Of a stretch of 64,000 bases of DNA, positions 17,494 through 26,080 are shown in pieces. Each line of letters starts with the position of its first letter. The stretch's first letter is position 1. This DNA is from JBCCQH01 sp039024435. Lineage in GTDB: Bacteria; Bacteroidota; Bacteroidia; J057; JADKCL01. The position numbers and the translations under genes are program-made. Below the pieces are notes generated by a model, which made no database searches, was not told where the DNA came from, and saw nothing but the letters and a program-made list of their open reading frames with translations. Location: positions 1 to 64,000 of the forward strand of contig JBCCQH010000007.1 of the NCBI GenBank assembly GCA_039024435.1, read 5' to 3'.

Positions 17494-19407
17494 ATGAGAA
17501 ATGCGTTTTTCCTCCTGTGGGGACTTTGTCTGTATTCCCTGGCTTGGAGCCAATCTCCCGATCTCGTACGGGGACTCGAATTGACCCCCAATCGGATCCG
17601 TGCGGTGGAAGGTGAACTCAGTGGTGGGCGGGGCGTGGCCTTGCCTTTTACCACGAGCAACGGGACCGCGTGCTTCCCCGCGACCGACCAAAGCCATTTC
17701 AGCGGCCACCACATCTGGTACAGCATTGAGATTCCGGCGCACGCGACCCTGGAGGCCAGTCTACACGCGGACCGGGACCTGAGCTTGTACGCTTATCTCT
17801 CCCCGGAAAAGGTCGCTCCTTTGCCGCCAGAAATCGGTGCGGTGCTCGCGTGCGAAGCCAGTCACCAGGATCACGCTGGACCGGGCCGTCCCGAAGTTGT
17901 TTCCCTTACTTCCGATTCGGTTTCGGGTACGGTTATCGTCGGGGTGGTGGGCGCAAACGGGTTGAAAAGCGGTTCATTTGCCTTGAATTTGGGCCTCAAA
18001 GTGACTGCGGTTCCCGATCCGGCTGCGGATGCGGATCGTCCCCCGCAAGTCACACCGGTGGAGGTGCCGGCGGGCATGACCCAAACCCTGACCGGTGATC
18101 TGAGCGCGGGCAAAACGATTCCCCTGGAGTGGGCGGCTACTCCGGAGATTGCTTGTTTTCCGGGGGCGCAGTACGCCCATTACCGGGGACGGCACCTATT
18201 TTTTTTGGTCAATCTTCCGGCCCGTTCCGAACTTGTGGTGGAGTTGGCTGAGGGCAACAATATGAATTTATACGGCTTACAAGATGCCGTGGGAGTGCCG
18301 CCAGTGGTGGAACGCTGTATTCTCTGTGAGTCCAGTCACACCGATGGGCCCGGGCAGGTGATCCGCTTCACCGCCATCAACGACCCAGCCCAGGTGCTGG
18401 TCGGATTGGCCGGGGCGAGCTGGGTGCAAAGTGGGGCCTATCAACTGAACTTCAAGCTCAATCAGCGGGGCAGCCGCTCCCGGATGGTGCAAGATGATCG
18501 CCCGCCGAAAGTGGTCCCGCTGAAACTGGCTCGCAGTACGCGCATTACGGAGTCCAGGGACATTGCGGAGGGAAAAGAGGTGCCCCTGGATTGGGCTTCT
18601 CTACCGGCGGTCAATTGCTTTCCCGCCGCCGAAGCGGGACATTTTCGGGGACGGCAGGTATTTTACACGCTTGATTTGCCGGCGTACTCGGAGTTGGTGG
18701 TGCGGTTGCGCGATGCCGAAAACCTCAATCTGTACGGTTTATGTGGCTATAATGGCCGCACTTTGCCCCCGGACATTGCCGCCTGTACGATCTGTAAAGC
18801 GGGCTATGCGGACGACGCCCCCCAAGTATTGCGGTTTGCCACGGGTGAGCGCGGGCGAGCGGCCTTGATCGCGGTTTCGGGGGTCAGTGGGGTGCTTTCG
18901 GGGAGTTACAACCTGGATGTTCACTTGATCGACCGGCGGCCGGAAGACCTCCGCTTGGTGGATGAAAAGCCGGCCAAAATGTTTGCGATGCGGACGGAAT
19001 TGGGCAAGGCGTTCGCTACCCGGGGCAATCTGGCGGCGGGCAAGCAAATTCCCCTGGGCTGGGCGGAACCGGAAGCGCTGGATTGTTTTTCGGCTTCGGC
19101 GGGGCAGGCTTACCGCGGCAACCATGTTTTCTACGTACTGGACATGCCCGCGCATTCCCGTCTGTTGGTAAAGTTGCAGGCCGAGGCGAACATCAACTTG
19201 TACGCCATCGGCGGTCACGATGGCAAATCGTTGCCGCCGCAGGTGCGGGAGCACAATGGCTGCGCGGCTGGGTTCATCGAAGAGGACGGCTGGAAACGCT
19301 TGCAATTGCGCACCCAAGACCAGCCGCAAAAGGTCCTGGTCGGCGTGGCCGGTGCCCGCCACGTACGGCAAGGGGACTACCGCTTGGTGGTACAAGTAAC
19401 TGAGTGA
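17494..19407 (+). CDS. Secreted protein with four ~155-residue tandem repeats
   Basis: A 637-residue exported protein with a signal peptide ending in WSQ (residues 1-20). The rest is four homologous repeats. Each has the pattern (A/N/D)CFxxxxxxHxxGxHxxY, a PAxSxLxVxL strand, a conserved (N)LYxxx segment, PPxxxxC, and VLVGVxGAxxVxSGxYxL. Each repeat carries two cysteines, for example ACFP with LACEASH in repeat 1 and ACFP with ILCESSH in repeat 2, suggesting a disulfide per unit; repeat 4 has DCFS and NGCAAG. The beta-rich layout resembles bacterial pre-peptidase-type (PPC-like) domains, but I do not recognise a named family. There is no T9SS sorting domain and no catalytic motif. A binding or surface role is inference. 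Confidence 0.65.
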   Translation: MRNAFFLLWGLCLYSLAWSQSPDLVRGLELTPNRIRAVEGELSGGRGVALPFTTSNGTACFPATDQSHFSGHHIWYSIEIPAHATLEASLHADRDLSLYAYLSPEKVAPLPPEIGAVLACEASHQDHAGPGRPEVVSLTSDSVSGTVIVGVVGANGLKSGSFALNLGLKVTAVPDPAADADRPPQVTPVEVPAGMTQTLTGDLSAGKTIPLEWAATPEIACFPGAQYAHYRGRHLFFLVNLPARSELVVELAEGNNMNLYGLQDAVGVPPVVERCILCESSHTDGPGQVIRFTAINDPAQVLVGLAGASWVQSGAYQLNFKLNQRGSRSRMVQDDRPPKVVPLKLARSTRITESRDIAEGKEVPLDWASLPAVNCFPAAEAGHFRGRQVFYTLDLPAYSELVVRLRDAENLNLYGLCGYNGRTLPPDIAACTICKAGYADDAPQVLRFATGERGRAALIAVSGVSGVLSGSYNLDVHLIDRRPEDLRLVDEKPAKMFAMRTELGKAFATRGNLAAGKQIPLGWAEPEALDCFSASAGQAYRGNHVFYVLDMPAHSRLLVKLQAEANINLYAIGGHDGKSLPPQVREHNGCAAGFIEEDGWKRLQLRTQDQPQKVLVGVAGARHVRQGDYRLVVQVTE

Positions 19408-19435
19408 TTTCCGATGATCAATTTCCAATTGCCTG

Positions 19436-19562
19436 ATTTCCAATTTCCAATTGGCGCGTCCCAACGCGCAAACGGCGCTGAATAAGTCGCAACAACCCGG
19501 GGATCGTAGCCGCACGGCACGCCGTGCGGCCCCCGCGGATTTTCCGTGAAGAATTTCCAATT
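19436..19562. repeat. Dispersed intergenic hairpin repeat, copy A
   Basis: The unit contains two hairpins: GCGCGT/ACGCGC near 19453-19469, and a perfect GCCGCACGGC-AC-GCCGTGCGGC stem at 19509-19530, framed by TTTCCAATT motifs. Positions 19486-19562 are about 90% identical to 28195-28272 (copy B). Confidence 0.85.
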
Positions 19563-19883
19563 TCGTGATGACCAATTCCATAAGGGCACGTTTTAACGCG
19601 CAGCCCACCATCAATCGGGGAAAATTTTGAGTTGCTTGCTTGCGGCAAGGATGGGAGGGACATTGGTCGTGCCCGTAGGGCGGGACGGAGCCCGGCGAAC
19701 TCCCGGAACAGCCTGGTGCGGACGCGTTTCGGACGTGTCCGCTGCCGCCCTCTCAACAAATTCACCTGAACCAGGGACAAATTGTCAATTGAAAATCTTT
19801 TATTCCCAATGGTTTACGGAACGGTGACTCACCCGATTGAGTGGCAATTGGGAATTTTTGATCGGCAATTTAAAGTCCTCAAC
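19563..19883. other. Repeat-rich intergenic region
   Basis: Non-coding sequence with further low-order palindromes (for example the GGACGCGTTTCGGACGTGTCC segment near 19720) and more CAATTG/AATTTCC motifs up to the end of the dinB-like gene. No gene is supported here. Confidence 0.5.
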
Positions 19884-20393
19884 TTACTCTCCGGTAGCGT
19901 ATTTAAACCCGTCGGGGCTGTGGGCTCGGAGGTAGGCCATGCGGATGTTTTGGGCTTTTTGGAGGTGCAGGTAGTCGTGCATGACCCAGTTGCGGAGTAG
20001 CAGTCCGGCGGTGAGGTGGCCCATTTCCGGATGATCGAAGCCGCGGTCCCAGTCCGGCGCTTCGAGGCTTTGTAGCCAGGTGATGGAAGCGCTGCGTTCG
20101 TCCAGGAAATTTGCCATGGTGGTCAGGTAGTTCTGCGATAGGTAGGCCCGCTGTTCGGGCCACTTGTCCGGCGCAATCGGGGGCGGCAAGGTCCCCGGGG
20201 ACTCTAAGCAAATCCGGGTCCGGGGCCGGAAATCTTCCACTTCTTCATCCCGCAGGTGGCACACGATTTCGAGCAAGTTCCAGGTATCCGGCGTCCGGCG
20301 CCAGTTGTACTCGGCCGGAGGCAGATTGAACATGAGGCTGACAAAGGCGGCCTTGTTGCGGTTGAGCTGGGTAATGGCAGCGTCGTAATTCAT
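19884..20393 (-). CDS. DinB-like metal-dependent hydrolase family protein
   Basis: A 169-residue four-helix-bundle protein of the DinB/YfiT-like superfamily. The putative metal ligands are the His in CHLRDEE (about residue 46) and the HxxxH of MHDYLHLQ (about residues 137-141), which is the normal three-His arrangement. The ATG at 20393 was chosen over the upstream in-frame ATG because it gives the usual MNYDAAITQLNRNK start before the first helix. Members include bacillithiol-dependent transferases and uncharacterised stress proteins, so the reaction is unknown. It is the last gene in a run of minus-strand genes, 149 bp after trmB. Confidence 0.8.
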   Translation of the reverse strand: MNYDAAITQLNRNKAAFVSLMFNLPPAEYNWRRTPDTWNLLEIVCHLRDEEVEDFRPRTRICLESPGTLPPPIAPDKWPEQRAYLSQNYLTTMANFLDERSASITWLQSLEAPDWDRGFDHPEMGHLTAGLLLRNWVMHDYLHLQKAQNIRMAYLRAHSPDGFKYATGE

Positions 20394-20542
20394 GGCGGGG
20401 AGATATTTTGCGTTGTACCCGAAAAATACAGAAAAATCGCGCGCCGCAAAATGCACTCGGGCTTTACTTGCGCCACTACCGGGTTCATTTGCGTTGGGCC
20501 CACCCCCTTGACCGGAAGCAACGGCACGGTCAGCGCGGGGTC

Positions 20543-21277
20543 TCAGCCTCGGGGAGCCTTTTCGTCGGTGACCAGGGCAACTTTTTCGGTGAGGGGCACC
20601 GAATCGAGGTTGGGGCCCTCCACCAGGGACAGTTCCAGGTAGCAGATGGGCTTGCCCATGTCCAGAAAGCGCCGCTCGTAATCGGTGATGACTCCATTGT
20701 CGGGGTTGGTGAGGTCGGACTGGTGCAGATCGCTCACGTGGTGGTAGATGTCGACTTGGAAGACCGCTTTCTGCTCCAGTTCGGCGAGGTGGTCGAGGGT
20801 ATAGGCAAACAGGCTGGTGTTGTCGGTTTTGAGGTACAGCTTGCCACCGGGGGCCAGGATGCGGGCGTACTGGGCGAGGAAAATCTCGTTGGTGAGGCGA
20901 TTGCGGGTCTGGCCTTTCTTGGGAAAGGGATCGGGAAAGGTAATCCAGATCTCGCTGATCTCTTGCGGCGCAAAAAACAGGCCGATCCCGTGGATGTCAC
21001 AGCGCAGAAATTGGACGTTGTGCAGTTCTTCGGTCAGGGCCCGGCGCGCACCCGAGTAGAGGCGTACGCCCTTGATGTCCACTCCGATGAAGTTTTTGTC
21101 CGGGTGTAAGTGCGCCAAACCGAGGGCTAGATCGCCCTTTCCGCAACCGATTTCAAGGACGATGGGATGGTCATTGCCGAATCGCTCGCACCATTTGCCT
21201 TTCCACTCGGTGTCGTTGTTCACCCCATTGGGCATGCGGTTAAAGCCCTCAATTTTGGGCATTTTCTTGCGTGACAT
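20543..21277 (-). CDS. trmB: tRNA (guanine-N7-)-methyltransferase
   Basis: Methylates G46 in the variable loop of tRNAs using S-adenosylmethionine. The 244-residue protein has the SAM-binding motif LEIGCGKGDLALGLA, the VDIKGVRLYSGARRA segment, and the family signature ITFPDPFPKKGQTRNRL, all typical of TrmB. ATG 21277 gives MSRKKMPKIEGF; an in-frame ATG at 21262 is also possible. The gene begins 16 bp after the LytTR regulator, but it also has its own promoter inside the end of that gene. Confidence 0.95.
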   Translation of the reverse strand: MSRKKMPKIEGFNRMPNGVNNDTEWKGKWCERFGNDHPIVLEIGCGKGDLALGLAHLHPDKNFIGVDIKGVRLYSGARRALTEELHNVQFLRCDIHGIGLFFAPQEISEIWITFPDPFPKKGQTRNRLTNEIFLAQYARILAPGGKLYLKTDNTSLFAYTLDHLAELEQKAVFQVDIYHHVSDLHQSDLTNPDNGVITDYERRFLDMGKPICYLELSLVEGPNLDSVPLTEKVALVTDEKAPRG

Positions 21278-21281
21278 GGGG

Positions 21282-21312
21282 CAAAGATACGTTTTAGACA
21301 AACCGCTTCAAA
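21282..21312 (-). promoter_or_regulatory. trmB promoter inside the upstream gene
   Basis: On the minus strand, TTTG (21312-21309), exactly 19 nt, then TATCTTTG (21289-21282), a perfect Bacteroidota promoter. Its -7 box ends only 4 nt before the trmB ATG, so transcription would start at or next to the start codon. Confidence 0.7.
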
Positions 21313-22031
21313 AACGCATCTTTGCGACTGGCCGAGAGCGGTACGGTGTCGCCATTGTTCAGTTCCAGCAGGGCGGGCTTGCCCTTTTTGTATTTCCGAA
21401 CTGCATTGGCGTTGATGAGGTGGGACTTGTGGACGCGGATAAAATTGAGGGGTTCCAGCAGGTCGCTAAAGTGCTTCAGGGTCCGGGAAACGGTGATTTT
21501 ATGTTCTGGGGTGATGATGACCGCGTAATTGTCGGCGGCTTCGATGCGGATGATTGCCTCCACTTCCAGCAATTCGAATCCGTCCAGGGTGGGGATGACG
21601 ATCTTCTGGTGGTGTTTGTCACGCAGATTCTGAATGAGCACTTCGTTTTGCAGCGGCGGGGCGGCCTGTTTCAGTTGCGTGCTGACTTTGGCGACGGCGG
21701 CTTCCAGTTCCTCGATGCTGATCGGCTTGAGGATGTAGTAGGCCGCCGAGAGGTTCAATGCCTGAATGGCATAATTGCTGTAGGCGGTGATGAAAATGAC
21801 CTGGAAGGGGATGGATTCGTACTGTTCCAGGAGGTCAAATCCGGTGCCGTACGGCATTTCGATGTCGAGGAAGATCAGATCTGGGGCGGTCGCGTCGAGC
21901 AGACGGCGACCTTCGAGGATGTTTTCGGCTTCGCCAAGAATTTGGATTTCGGGACAGTACTTGCTCAGGTAATTGCGCAGGGTGGACCGGCCGATGGCCT
22001 CGTCTTCGATGATAACCGCCTTAATTTTCAT
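21294..22031 (-). CDS. LytTR-family response regulator
   Basis: A 245-residue response regulator. The receiver domain (1-~120) has the phospho-acceptor Asp in FLDIEMP at residue 56, acidic residues at 10-11 and the Lys in ILKPISI. A LytTR DNA-binding domain follows (about 145-243) with IIRIEAADNYAVI, FIRVHKSHLINANAV and VPLSASRKDAFLKRF. It starts at ATG 22031 and overlaps the kinase gene by 11 bp, so it is the cognate partner of that kinase. It is expected to regulate transcription; the target is unknown. Confidence 0.93.
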   Translation of the reverse strand: MKIKAVIIEDEAIGRSTLRNYLSKYCPEIQILGEAENILEGRRLLDATAPDLIFLDIEMPYGTGFDLLEQYESIPFQVIFITAYSNYAIQALNLSAAYYILKPISIEELEAAVAKVSTQLKQAAPPLQNEVLIQNLRDKHHQKIVIPTLDGFELLEVEAIIRIEAADNYAVIITPEHKITVSRTLKHFSDLLEPLNFIRVHKSHLINANAVRKYKKGKPALLELNNGDTVPLSASRKDAFLKRFV

Positions 22032-23982
22032 GTTGATTTGCGATGCTGATCTGGACCAAGGTGCCGCTGGCATTGCTTTCCTTGTCCACGATCTGGATGG
22101 AGATGGAGCCGCCGTACACCTTGTTGGAGAGGCCGATCCGGCTTTTGGAATGGCGGATTCCGCTGCTGTTGTGCTGGATTTGGGACTTGGTTTTGAGGGC
22201 TTGGGAAGCGGGGCGCCCGATGCCGTTGTCCTCCACTTCAATCAAGAGGTGATCTGACTTTTGCAGGAACCGCACGTCCAATTTCCCGGGGTAGTCGATG
22301 TAGCGCAGCCCGTGCCAGATGGCATTCTCGATGAAGGGCTGGACCAGCATGGGCGGGATTTGGTGGTCGCCGTCCCGGGTCGCGGGATCGACGGAAAAGG
22401 TGTAGTCAAACTTGTTGGCGAAGCGCTGGTGTTCGAGGACGAGGTAGACCTTCAACAACTCGATTTCCTTTTCCAGGGGAATGAAGTCTTTGTCGGAGCT
22501 GTCGAGCACTTCGCGCATGAGCCGGGAAAACTGACTCAGGTAGCGGTTGGCGGATTTTTCGTCGTTCTGGGCGATGAAGTGGTTGACCGAATTGAGGGAA
22601 TTGAAGATGAAATGGGGATTCATCTTGGTCCGCAATGATTTCAATTCGAGGAGGTTGTAGGCTTTGGCGCGGGCGCGGTTCTTGCGGATGACGACGATCA
22701 GCGAGGCCAAAGTGACCAGGGCGATGAGCAGCGCGGCGGTGATGATGGTCTCTTGCCGCCGCATGTCGCTTTGGGTGAGGGCGATGGTCTTGGCGTCGAT
22801 TTCGCGGTCTTTTTCCAGCAAGGTGACTTGGTTTTCCAGTTCCCGCAGGGCAAGGTTCTTTTGCAGGGAAGCGGCGATTTTTTGGTCCTTTTGCTGCAAC
22901 AGGCTGTCCTGAATGGCGATGTAATCTTTGTAGGCCCGCAGGGCTTTTTCGTACTCGCCGGTGCGGTCGTAAGCGGTGGCCAGCAGCTTTTGGACTTGGC
23001 TGTTTTGCTCCAAATCAGCCTCTTGGGGGGCTTCGTTGAGTTCTTCGAGGATTTCGATGGCTTCTCGGCCTTCGTTTTCGTCCAGGTAGGCCGAGGCGAG
23101 GTTGAGGTTTGCTTTTTGCTCCAATTTCCGGGCGCGGGAGCGGTTGTTGTCGTTGGCGACACTCAAGGCGAGTGTGTCGGCGACGGCGGGAGCAGTTTTG
23201 GGGGGGGCGTTGGGCAGGGAACGCTTGGCAACCGAGTTGTTCAGGGCGATCAGATCGCTATTGCGCTTTTCTTGCCGGTAGAGGTTGTTCATCCGGTCAA
23301 AATTGGCTTCGATGAGCGAGGTGTCCTGGGCCTGGTAGCCATTGTCGATGGAATTGCGGTAGTACTGCTCGGCCAGTACGTTTTGGTTCATCCGGTTGTA
23401 GTTGTCCCCGATATAGCCCTGCACGACGGCTTGCTTGCCGAGGTCACTGCGCGGAACGAGATCTTCCGCCTGGGTCAGGTACTTGAGCGATTGCTCATAG
23501 TTCCCAATTTTCCCGTAGACATTGCCCAGGACAATGAGGGCATTGCTTTGCTGGTCCAGGTCGCAGTCGATCCGGGCGATTTCCAGGACAAGGCGTGCGT
23601 CCCGAATCGCTTTGTCCCGGTCGCTGATTTCTTCTAGGTAGGGGAGCTTTGCGTAGTGGAGTGCGGTGGTATTGGGTTGGTCCAGGGCAATGGCGCGGTC
23701 GTAGTTGCGTACGATGAGATCGGGCTGCCCGTAGTGCCGGTAGATGTCGGTCAGGGTGAGGTAGCATTCCCGTTCCAATCCCCGCTGGCGGCTGTCTTTT
23801 GCGAGTTCGACCGCTTTTTGGGCGGCACGGACAGCGTGGGGGAGATTGGTGGCCAGGCTGTCCCGGGCGATCTTGAGCTGGGCGCGGATTTCCGGCTCGA
23901 TTTGGCCCAGCGACCGCTGGCTTTGCTGGCCACTCACCAGCAAAGCCCCACCCCAAAACGCTATGAACAGGAGCCATCGCAC
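22021..23982 (-). CDS. TPR-containing LytS-type sensor histidine kinase
   Basis: A 653-residue kinase. I prefer the GTG at 23982 because it gives a signal peptide (MRWLLFIAFWGGALLVSGQQ); ATGs further upstream (24132, 24123) encode an unlikely Arg-rich leader. The exported N-terminal half contains TPRs (for example YEQSLKYLTQAEDL and YEKALRAYKDYIAIQDSL). A coiled segment and one membrane helix (ITAALLIALVTLASLIVVI) follow. The His_kinase domain has the phospho-His in NPHFIFNSLNSV and the N-box VQPFIENAIWHGL. The ATP lid is VEDNGIGR. The downstream LytTR regulator overlaps the gene. Confidence 0.88.
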   Translation of the reverse strand: MRWLLFIAFWGGALLVSGQQSQRSLGQIEPEIRAQLKIARDSLATNLPHAVRAAQKAVELAKDSRQRGLERECYLTLTDIYRHYGQPDLIVRNYDRAIALDQPNTTALHYAKLPYLEEISDRDKAIRDARLVLEIARIDCDLDQQSNALIVLGNVYGKIGNYEQSLKYLTQAEDLVPRSDLGKQAVVQGYIGDNYNRMNQNVLAEQYYRNSIDNGYQAQDTSLIEANFDRMNNLYRQEKRNSDLIALNNSVAKRSLPNAPPKTAPAVADTLALSVANDNNRSRARKLEQKANLNLASAYLDENEGREAIEILEELNEAPQEADLEQNSQVQKLLATAYDRTGEYEKALRAYKDYIAIQDSLLQQKDQKIAASLQKNLALRELENQVTLLEKDREIDAKTIALTQSDMRRQETIITAALLIALVTLASLIVVIRKNRARAKAYNLLELKSLRTKMNPHFIFNSLNSVNHFIAQNDEKSANRYLSQFSRLMREVLDSSDKDFIPLEKEIELLKVYLVLEHQRFANKFDYTFSVDPATRDGDHQIPPMLVQPFIENAIWHGLRYIDYPGKLDVRFLQKSDHLLIEVEDNGIGRPASQALKTKSQIQHNSSGIRHSKSRIGLSNKVYGGSISIQIVDKESNASGTLVQISIANQHEN

Positions 23983-24176
23983 ACCGAAATCTACGCAAAT
24001 TCCCCGCAATAGATTTACCGTTGGTGCTGGGAGGGGGATTTTTGGGGAAATTTTGTCTACCGCAGGTTCCGTTTCCCTCGCCGGGGAGGCGCGTTCCCTC
24101 AGCCGCCGGTCACGTTGCCTCATTCTGGGCAAATGTCCCCTAAAATCCCGCGTAGATTGAGGAAAAACAGATTGTC

Positions 24177-26000
24177 ATGAAACAACTAAAACAAATCGGA
24201 TTCGGGATCAGCTCTCTGCTCCTGCTCGCGGCCCTCACCCGCAACTCACCGGTGCTTCCCCGCTTGCACGCCAGCCCCAACAGTTTTGCTTCGCTGGCAT
24301 CGATCCCGGCGGACGGGACGGACCGGGTGGCGGCGAAGAAAAAGATTCGCCTGGCGATTTTACTCGACACCTCGGGCTCGATGGACGGCCTCATCGATCA
24401 GGCGAAGTCCCAACTCTGGAACATCGTCAACGAGATGGGCAAGGCGACCGTCAACGGCAAAACGCCTGAACTGGAAATCGCGCTCTATCAGTACGGCAAC
24501 GATGGGATCTCCGCCAAAGCCGGTTTCATCCGCCAGGAGACGCCTTTTACCTCGCAACTGGATCTGGTCTCGGAAAAGCTGTTTGCCCTGCGTACGAATG
24601 GGGGCAGTGAGTTCTGTGGCCAGGCCATCTACCGCTCCCTGGACGAATTGGAGTGGGGCGGTGATGCGGGCGATTACAAGGCGATCTTCATTGCGGGCAA
24701 TGAGCCGTTTTCCCAGGGCAACATCAGCCCGGACGAAGCTCTGGCCCGGGCCGGCAACGGCGGCATATTTGTAAATGCAATCTACTGTGGTCCCATCGAC
24801 GCTGGACTGAAGGAAGGCTGGGACCTGAGCCAGCGCAAATCACGGGGGGGCTTTCTGAACATCGACTCCGACCAGAAGACGGTGTACATCGAGACGCCTT
24901 ACGACCAGCAAATCAGCGCGCTCAATGGCCAGTTGAACGACACCTACGTTTGGTACGGAGAAGCCGGAGAAATGAACTACGACAATATGAACGTCCAGGA
25001 CAACAATGCGGCGGTCTACGGGATGGGCAATCGGGTCAACCGGGCCTTGGCGAAAAACAGTTCGAATTACCAGACGCGCAACCATTCTTGGGACTTGGTG
25101 GACCGCCTGAATACGGATACTAAATTTGACCTGGGCACGGTGAAGAACCAGCACCTTCCGGAGGTGATGCGGGGCATGTCCACCGCCGAAAAGCGGGAGT
25201 ACGTCGCGGCCAAACAACAGCAGCGCGCGGCGATCAACCAGCAGATTTCTGATCTGGGATTGCTGCGGGACCGGTACATCCGGGCAGAACGTACCAAACT
25301 CGGCGATCAGGCTTCTCTGGAAAATGCCATGCTCGGCGTGATTCAAGACCAGGCCCTGAGCAAAGGGTTTGCCTTTGCCTCCACTGCGATGGACGCCCGC
25401 AAGGAGCAATTTGCCGCATCGCTGGCGGACATGGACTACTTCCTGGAATTGGCGCAAGAGGTCAAGGAAATCCGCAAAGACCGCCTCGTAAACTTCAACC
25501 AATTTCTAGAAATGGCGGCCGATCCGAATACGGTCATCCTCGACGCCCGGGGACAGGCGCACTTCGACGCCATGCACCTGCGGGGGGCGATTCACCTGGA
25601 CTACGCGGCTTTCAACGCCTATGACCTGGCGCGGCTCATCCCGAACAAGGATACCCGCATCCTGATTTACTGCAACAACAACATCGATACCGATTCGCCG
25701 AATGGCTTCTCCGGAATCGTTTCACCGCGCCTGCGGCTCGACATCCAGCGGAACCTCGTTTCTAAGGGAGCCCCGGCCCGGCCTTTGGGCAACGCCTCGC
25801 TGCAACAAGCGGATAACTATTCGGGAGCCGAGGTCGATCCGCAAAAGACGCTGGCGCTGAACATCCCGACCTTCATCAATCTGCACGGCTACGGCTACAC
25901 CAATGTCTACGAACTCAATGAATTGGTTTCGCCGAATGATCCCCGCCTGGTGCTCGAAGGCAATGCGATTCCGGCTTCCTGGAGCCGCCGCGGAAGATAA
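24177..26000 (+). CDS. Exported VWA-domain protein fused to a rhodanese-like domain
   Basis: A 607-residue protein with a signal peptide (MKQLKQIGFGISSLLLLAAL). A von Willebrand A domain begins near residue 57 with the MIDAS motif DTSGS (64-68) and continues to about 250. A coiled-coil-rich linker (about 330-440) follows. The C-terminal part resembles a rhodanese: NTVILDARGQAHFDAMHLRG, then a cysteine at about residue 499 in LIYCNNN, at the position of the active-site Cys, and a further YTNVYELNELV strand. Between the Cys and that strand there is an insertion. VWA proteins bind ligands through a metal ion; rhodanese-like domains act in sulfur or redox chemistry. The combination is unusual and its role is unknown. 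It is divergent from the kinase. Confidence 0.75.
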   Translation: MKQLKQIGFGISSLLLLAALTRNSPVLPRLHASPNSFASLASIPADGTDRVAAKKKIRLAILLDTSGSMDGLIDQAKSQLWNIVNEMGKATVNGKTPELEIALYQYGNDGISAKAGFIRQETPFTSQLDLVSEKLFALRTNGGSEFCGQAIYRSLDELEWGGDAGDYKAIFIAGNEPFSQGNISPDEALARAGNGGIFVNAIYCGPIDAGLKEGWDLSQRKSRGGFLNIDSDQKTVYIETPYDQQISALNGQLNDTYVWYGEAGEMNYDNMNVQDNNAAVYGMGNRVNRALAKNSSNYQTRNHSWDLVDRLNTDTKFDLGTVKNQHLPEVMRGMSTAEKREYVAAKQQQRAAINQQISDLGLLRDRYIRAERTKLGDQASLENAMLGVIQDQALSKGFAFASTAMDARKEQFAASLADMDYFLELAQEVKEIRKDRLVNFNQFLEMAADPNTVILDARGQAHFDAMHLRGAIHLDYAAFNAYDLARLIPNKDTRILIYCNNNIDTDSPNGFSGIVSPRLRLDIQRNLVSKGAPARPLGNASLQQADNYSGAEVDPQKTLALNIPTFINLHGYGYTNVYELNELVSPNDPRLVLEGNAIPASWSRRGR

Positions 26001-26028
26001 AACTGACGATTCCATAACTCAACCGATA

Positions 26029-26067
26029 CAGGATGCCCCTTTACAGCCCCGGGGTGTCCTGTTTTTA
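26029..26067 (+). terminator. Terminator between convergent genes
   Basis: CAGGATGCCCC (26029-26039) pairs with GGGGTGTCCTG (26051-26061), including two wobble pairs, followed by TTTTTATTTT. It fits the end of the VWA-rhodanese gene. Confidence 0.8.
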
Positions 26068-26080
26068 TTTTGAAAAATGC

